Positions 28,751-33,271 of a DNA stretch of 33,271 nucleotides are shown piece after piece. The DNA is from Gemmobacter sp. (GTDB taxonomy: Bacteria > Pseudomonadota > Alphaproteobacteria > Rhodobacterales > Rhodobacteraceae): NCBI GenBank assembly GCA_030834485.1, contig JAUREX010000006.1, forward strand, positions 1-33,271. The letters run 5' to 3'. Positions within the stretch are counted from its first letter, which is position 1, and every line of letters starts with the position of its first letter. Made by a program: the position numbers and the translations under genes. The notes beneath the pieces were generated by a model, which did not search any database, had not been told where the DNA came from, and saw only the letters and a program-made list of their open reading frames with translations.

Positions 28751-29896
28751 ATGGACTTCGCGCCGACCGAGGAGCAGCAGGCGATCCTTGCGATGGCGCG
28801 CGAGGTCGGTGCCGAGCACATCGCCCCCCACGCCCGCGCGTGGGAGGCGGCAGGCACCATACCGCGTGACCTCTGGCCGAAGCTTGCCGCACTCGGCTTC
28901 GGCGGGCTCTGCGTCTCGGAGGCCGCGGGCGGGGCGGGCCTCGGCCGGCTCGAGGCAACGCTGGTGTTCGAGGGGCTGGCGATGGCCTGCCCCTCGGTCG
29001 CGGCCTTCCTCTCGATCCACAACATGTGCGCGACCATGCTCGACCGCCACGGCACGGCCGAACAGAAGGCGCGCCTGCTTGCCCCCGCGGTCAGGATGGA
29101 GACGATCCTGTCCTATTGCCTGACCGAACCGGGCAGCGGGTCGGACGCGGCCGCGCTGCGCACCCGCGCGGAACGCACCAACGACGGCTGGCGGCTGACC
29201 GGAACCAAGGCCTTCATCTCGGGCGGGGGCTATTCGGACGCCTATGTCGTGATGGCGCGCACGGGCGCCGAGGGGCCAGGCGGCATCTCCGCGCTGATCG
29301 TCGAGGCGGGTGCGCCGGGGCTCTCTTTCGGGGCGCTCGAGGACAAGATGGGCTGGCGCAGCCAACCCACGCGGCAGGTGCAGCTTGACGGCTGCGCGGT
29401 CGGGGCCGGGGCGCTGCTCGGGGCCGAGGGGGCCGGGTTCCGGCTGGCGATGGAGGGGCTCGACGGCGGGCGCCTCAACATCGCGGCGTGCTCGCTCGGG
29501 GGGGCGCAGGCGGCGCTTGAGCGCACGCGCGCCTATATGGCCGAGCGCATGGCCTTCGGGCGCACGCTCGACCGCTTCCAGGCGCTGCAATTCCGATTGG
29601 CCGAGATGGAGATCGAGATCGAGGCCGCGCGCGTCTTTCTGCGCCAGGCGGCCTGGAAGCTCGACCGCGGCGCGCCGGATGCGACCAAGGCCTGCGCGAT
29701 GGCCAAGGCATTCGTGACCGAGGCCGGCAGCCGCATCGCCGATCAGTGCCTGCAACTGCACGGCGGATACGGCTATCTGGCCGATTACGGGATCGAGAAG
29801 ATCGTGCGCGACCTGCGCGTGCACCGCATCCTCGAGGGGACGAACGAGATCATGCGCCTCATCGTTGCGCGCTCGATGATCGGGGGGCGGGAATGA
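28751..29896 (+). CDS. Acyl-CoA dehydrogenase, probably isobutyryl-CoA dehydrogenase
   Basis: MDFAPTEEQQAILAMAREV, LTEPGSGSDAAALRTRAE, QLHGGYGYLADYGIEKIVRDLRVHRILEGTNEIMRLIVAR; operon context. Confidence 0.92.
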   Translation: MDFAPTEEQQAILAMAREVGAEHIAPHARAWEAAGTIPRDLWPKLAALGFGGLCVSEAAGGAGLGRLEATLVFEGLAMACPSVAAFLSIHNMCATMLDRHGTAEQKARLLAPAVRMETILSYCLTEPGSGSDAAALRTRAERTNDGWRLTGTKAFISGGGYSDAYVVMARTGAEGPGGISALIVEAGAPGLSFGALEDKMGWRSQPTRQVQLDGCAVGAGALLGAEGAGFRLAMEGLDGGRLNIAACSLGGAQAALERTRAYMAERMAFGRTLDRFQALQFRLAEMEIEIEAARVFLRQAAWKLDRGAPDATKACAMAKAFVTEAGSRIADQCLQLHGGYGYLADYGIEKIVRDLRVHRILEGTNEIMRLIVARSMIGGRE

Positions 29897-30930
29897 CCGA
29901 TCTGGACATCCGGCAGGAGGGGCGCGCGGGGCGCATCACCTTCACGAGGCCACAGGCCCTCAATGCGCTGAGACATCCGATGGCGCTTGCGATCGAGGGC
30001 GCGCTCGACCGCTGGCGCGACGATCCGGGCGTCGCGGTCGTGCTGATCGACGCCGAGGGCGCGCGCGCCTTCTGCGCGGGGGGCGACATCGCGGCGATGT
30101 ATCACGCCGGAAGAGCGGGCGATTTCGACGCCGCGCGCCGCTTCTGGCGCGACGAATATCGCATGAACGCCAAGATCGCGGCCTATCCCAAGCCCATCGT
30201 TGCGCTGATGCAGGGCTTCGTGATGGGCGGCGGCGTCGGCGTCGGCGGCCACGCCCGCCACCGCGTCGTGGGTGAGAGCACGCAGGTCGCGATGCCCGAA
30301 TGCGGGATCGGGCTTGTGCCCGATGTGGGGGGGTCGTGGCTCCTGGCGCGCGCGCCGGGGCGCGCGGGCGAATACCTCGGCCTGACGGGTGCGCGGATGG
30401 GGCCGGGCGATGCGATCTGGGCGGGCTTTGCCGACCGCTTCGTGCCCGAGGCCGAATGGCCCGCGCTGACGCGCGCGCTGATCGAGACGGGCGATCCGGC
30501 CGCGATCCCCGACCACCCCGCACCACCCTCGGCCCTTGCCGCGGCGATGGCAGCACTCGGTCCCGCCTTCGCGGCGCCGACGGTTGCCGAGATCGCGGCC
30601 GCGCTCGGCCCCGTCGAAACACCCGAGGCGGCGGCGGCGCGCGCCGCCATCGCGCGCAACGCGCCACTCTCTATGGCCGCGACCCTTGCGATGGTGCGCG
30701 CGGCGCGCGCCGATCGCGACCTGCGCGCCGCGATCGCGCGCGAGTTCCGCTTTACCGCCCGCGCGATTGCGCAGGGCGAGTTCCTCGAGGGCGTGCGCGC
30801 GCAGGTGATCGACAAGGACCGCGCGCCGCGCTGGCGCCATGCGGGCCCCGAGGCGGTCGATCCGGCCGAGGTGGCGGCGATGCTCGCCCCACTCGGCCCC
30901 GAATGGCGGATATGGGAGGACATCGCATGA
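29893..30930 (+). CDS. Enoyl-CoA hydratase/isomerase family, 3-hydroxyisobutyryl-CoA hydrolase type
   Basis: FTRPQALNALRHPMALAIEGAL, GARAFCAGGDIAAMY, MGGGVGVGGHARHRVVGESTQVAMPECGIGLVPDVGGSWLLAR; ATGA overlaps on both sides. Confidence 0.92.
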   Translation: MTDLDIRQEGRAGRITFTRPQALNALRHPMALAIEGALDRWRDDPGVAVVLIDAEGARAFCAGGDIAAMYHAGRAGDFDAARRFWRDEYRMNAKIAAYPKPIVALMQGFVMGGGVGVGGHARHRVVGESTQVAMPECGIGLVPDVGGSWLLARAPGRAGEYLGLTGARMGPGDAIWAGFADRFVPEAEWPALTRALIETGDPAAIPDHPAPPSALAAAMAALGPAFAAPTVAEIAAALGPVETPEAAAARAAIARNAPLSMAATLAMVRAARADRDLRAAIAREFRFTARAIAQGEFLEGVRAQVIDKDRAPRWRHAGPEAVDPAEVAAMLAPLGPEWRIWEDIA

Positions 30931-31799
30931 AGATCGGGTTCATCGGGCTGGGCAACATGGGCGGGCCGATGGCCGCGAACCTCGCACGGGCGGGCCATGC
31001 GGTGCGGGGCTTCGATCTGCGCGCGCCGCTGCCCGAGGGGGTCGCGGGCGCCGCCTCGGCCGCAGATGCCGCGGCAGAGGCCGAGGTCGTCATCACCATG
31101 CTGCCCGACGGGGCGATCCTGCGCGCGGTCGCGGCCGAGGTCATCCCCGCGATGGCGCGGGGTGCGGTGCTCTGCGATTGCTCGACGGTCGATGTCGCCA
31201 GCGCGCGCTGGCTGCACGAGGCAGGCGCAGCCGCGGGGCTCGGCGTCCTCGATGCGCCGGTCTCGGGCGGGGTCGGCGGGGCTGCGGCCGGCACGCTGAC
31301 CTTCATGGCGGGCGGCACCGAGGCGGCCTTTGCGACGGTTGCGCCGCTGTTCGAGGTGATGGGCCGCAAGGCGGTGCATTGCGGCGGCGCCGGCGCCGGG
31401 CAGGCGGCCAAGATCTGCAACAACATGATCCTCGGCGTCACCATGATCGCGACCTGCGAGGCCTTCGCGCTCGCCGACCGGCTGGGGCTTGCGCGGCAGA
31501 AGATGTTCGATGTCGTCTCGACCTCATCGGGCCAGTCCTGGAGCATCACGGCCTATTGCCCCGCCCCCGGCGTCGGGCCGCAGAGCCCGGCCGACAACGG
31601 CTATCGGCCCGGGTTTGCCGCCGACCTCATGCTCAAGGATCTGCGGCTCTCGCAGGCGGCGGCGGCGGGGGCGGATGCCGACACGCCGATGGGTGCGCTC
31701 GCGGCCGAGCTCTATCGCCGCTTCGTCGAGGATGAGGACGGCGCGGGGCGCGACTTTTCCGCCATGCTGCCGCGGTTCGAGGGGCGTTCGCGCGGCTGA
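30927..31799 (+). CDS. mmsB: 3-hydroxyisobutyrate dehydrogenase
   Basis: MKIGFIGLGNMGGPMAANLARAGHAVRGFDL, DAPVSGGVGGAAAGTLTFMAGG, GAGQAAKICNNMILG. Confidence 0.95.
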   Translation: MKIGFIGLGNMGGPMAANLARAGHAVRGFDLRAPLPEGVAGAASAADAAAEAEVVITMLPDGAILRAVAAEVIPAMARGAVLCDCSTVDVASARWLHEAGAAAGLGVLDAPVSGGVGGAAAGTLTFMAGGTEAAFATVAPLFEVMGRKAVHCGGAGAGQAAKICNNMILGVTMIATCEAFALADRLGLARQKMFDVVSTSSGQSWSITAYCPAPGVGPQSPADNGYRPGFAADLMLKDLRLSQAAAAGADADTPMGALAAELYRRFVEDEDGAGRDFSAMLPRFEGRSRG

Positions 31800-31802
31800 C
31801 CC

Positions 31803-32945
31803 TTAGCGCAGCGTCGCGACGAGGCGGCCGAGCATCGCCTCGCAGGCGGCGAGTTGCGCCTCGGTCAGGAATTCGTCGGCGCGGTGCGCCTCGGTCATCG
31901 ACCCCGGCCCGCAGACGACCGCGGGGCAGCCGAGGGCCGCGAAAAACCCCGCCTCGGTGCCGTAATCGACGCGTCCGAGCGCCGTCCCCGCGGGCAGGAC
32001 CGCCCGGATCGCCACGACCGCCCCCGAGTCGGGCGCCGTCTCGAGGCCCGGGTAGCGCGCGCGCTCGGTCAGGGTGATCGAGGCGGCGGGGTGGCGGGCG
32101 TCGGCCACGATCGCCTCCGCACCCGCCCGGATCTCGGCCAGGATCGCGTCGGGGTCCTCGGCGGCGGTGTGGCGGATCTCGAACCCGATCTCGGCCCGCT
32201 CGGGCACGATGTTGAGGGCCGCGCCCCCCCGCATGGTGCCGGCGTGCACCGTCGCATGGGGCACCTCATAGCCCGCCACGCGCGGCCCCGCCGCAGCGAT
32301 GCGCCCCTGCACCGCGCGCAAGAGCCCGAGGAAATCCGCGCCAAGGTGCAGCGCGTTCAGATGCAATGGCGCGCGCGCCGAATGGCCGGCCTCGCCCGTG
32401 CAAACCGCATCGAGCGCGATCTTGCCCTTGTGGCCGGTGACGATGCGCATCGATGTCGGCTCACCCACCAGCGCCAGCGCGGGGGCGTGCAGATGCGGCC
32501 CGAGGCGCGGGGCCATCTCGGCGATGCCGCGGCAGCCGATCTCCTCATCATAGGAAAGAACGAGGATGAGCGGGCGCGCAAGCGTCCCCTGCCCCGCCGC
32601 GCGCGCGGCGTGAAGGGCGGCAGCGAGGAACCCCTTCATGTCCGCCGTCCCGCGGCCAAAAAGCCGCCCGCCCTCGGCATGCAGCGCGAAGGGATCGCGC
32701 GACCACGCCTGCCCCGCGACCGGCACCACATCCATATGCGCCGAGAGGATGACCCCACCCGCCACCGCCGGCCCGATGCGCGCGACCAGCCCCATCCGGC
32801 TCGCGTCGGCATTGGGCAGGCGCGCGACCTCGGCCCCCGCGTCGGCGAGATAGGCCGCGATCCAGTCGGCGATGGCGTGGTTGGGCGTCCCCGCGAGCGA
32901 GGGGAAACCGATCAGGCGCTCGAGGATGGCGCGGCTTGCGGGCAT
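31803..32945 (-). CDS. argE: Acetylornithine deacetylase (M20 peptidase family)
   Basis: LSAHMDVVPVAGQAWSRDPFALHAEGGRLFGRGTADMKGFLAA, YDEEIGCRG, GHKGKIALDAVCTGEAGHSARAP. Confidence 0.9.
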   Translation of the reverse strand: MPASRAILERLIGFPSLAGTPNHAIADWIAAYLADAGAEVARLPNADASRMGLVARIGPAVAGGVILSAHMDVVPVAGQAWSRDPFALHAEGGRLFGRGTADMKGFLAAALHAARAAGQGTLARPLILVLSYDEEIGCRGIAEMAPRLGPHLHAPALALVGEPTSMRIVTGHKGKIALDAVCTGEAGHSARAPLHLNALHLGADFLGLLRAVQGRIAAAGPRVAGYEVPHATVHAGTMRGGAALNIVPERAEIGFEIRHTAAEDPDAILAEIRAGAEAIVADARHPAASITLTERARYPGLETAPDSGAVVAIRAVLPAGTALGRVDYGTEAGFFAALGCPAVVCGPGSMTEAHRADEFLTEAQLAACEAMLGRLVATLR

Positions 32946-32946
32946 G

Positions 32947-33271
32947 TCAGGGCGTGATCGGATCATGGGGCGCAAGGCCCGCGATCTCGCGCCGAAACGA
33001 GAGCGCCTCGCCCCGGTCGGGGGCGTCGAGGCCCTCGGCATAGCGCCGCCCGGCATAGGTCGCCCAGGCGATGGGGCCAGGTGCGGCCGCATCGCCCACA
33101 AGCTCGACCGAGCGGATCCCCGCACCCCGCCAGTCGGCGGCCGAGAGCGCGCGCCAGAGCCCGTCCTCGGGCGTGCGCGCGCCGACGAGGACGACCGCAT
33201 CCGCCGCAACCCGGCGCCGCGACCCCGTCCAGACGCAAGCCAGTTCCACCCCGTCGGGCCCGATTTCCTCG
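32947..33271 (-). CDS. Partial (5' end off window) C-terminus of an NADH:flavin oxidoreductase / dimethylamine- or trimethylamine-dehydrogenase-like protein
   Basis: DAVVLVGARTPEDGLWRALS...AGIRSVELVGDAAAPGPIAWATYAGRRYAEGLDAPDRGEALSFRREIAGLAP; frame open to window edge. Confidence 0.65.
   Translation of the reverse strand, partial: EEIGPDGVELACVWTGSRRRVAADAVVLVGARTPEDGLWRALSAADWRGAGIRSVELVGDAAAPGPIAWATYAGRRYAEGLDAPDRGEALSFRREIAGLAPHDPITP

Noticed and set aside
1-33271. CRISPR arrays, transposases, integrases or prophage genes
   Set aside because: No regularly spaced direct repeats and no mobile-element protein motifs found in any translated frame

Overview
The window is GC-rich, consistent with a phototrophic alphaproteobacterium (Rhodobacteraceae-like). 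It is mostly compact housekeeping operons: metG, tRNA(CAU), nadK-mbfA-AEC-EamA-OCD, glyA, gatCA, zwf-pgl-pgi-parA, pyrF, coaD, a valine-catabolism operon (mmsA / acyl-CoA dehydrogenase / HIBCH / mmsB) and argE. Two partial genes of probable N-methyl amine metabolism sit at the window edges. The most distinctive locus is a minus-strand light-harvesting operon at about 15.4-18.25 kb: pucB (too short for the ORF track), pucA, pucC and an uncharacterised ORF. PucA aligns without gaps to LH2 alpha over its first 47 residues and has Phe44-Leu45 where B800-850 complexes have Tyr-Tyr or Tyr-Trp. That is the known signature of blue-shifted B800-820 (LH3-type) antennae. PucA also has a C-terminal extension of about 50 aa. 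Upstream of pucB are two TGT-N12-ACA (PpsR/CrtJ-type) motifs overlapping a plausible promoter. Three genes appear disrupted: metG (frameshift), a small Hpt-like gene (frameshift) and a beta-carbonic anhydrase (in-frame amber). No CRISPR array, transposon or rRNA was recognised. Everything was read by eye; no searches were run.
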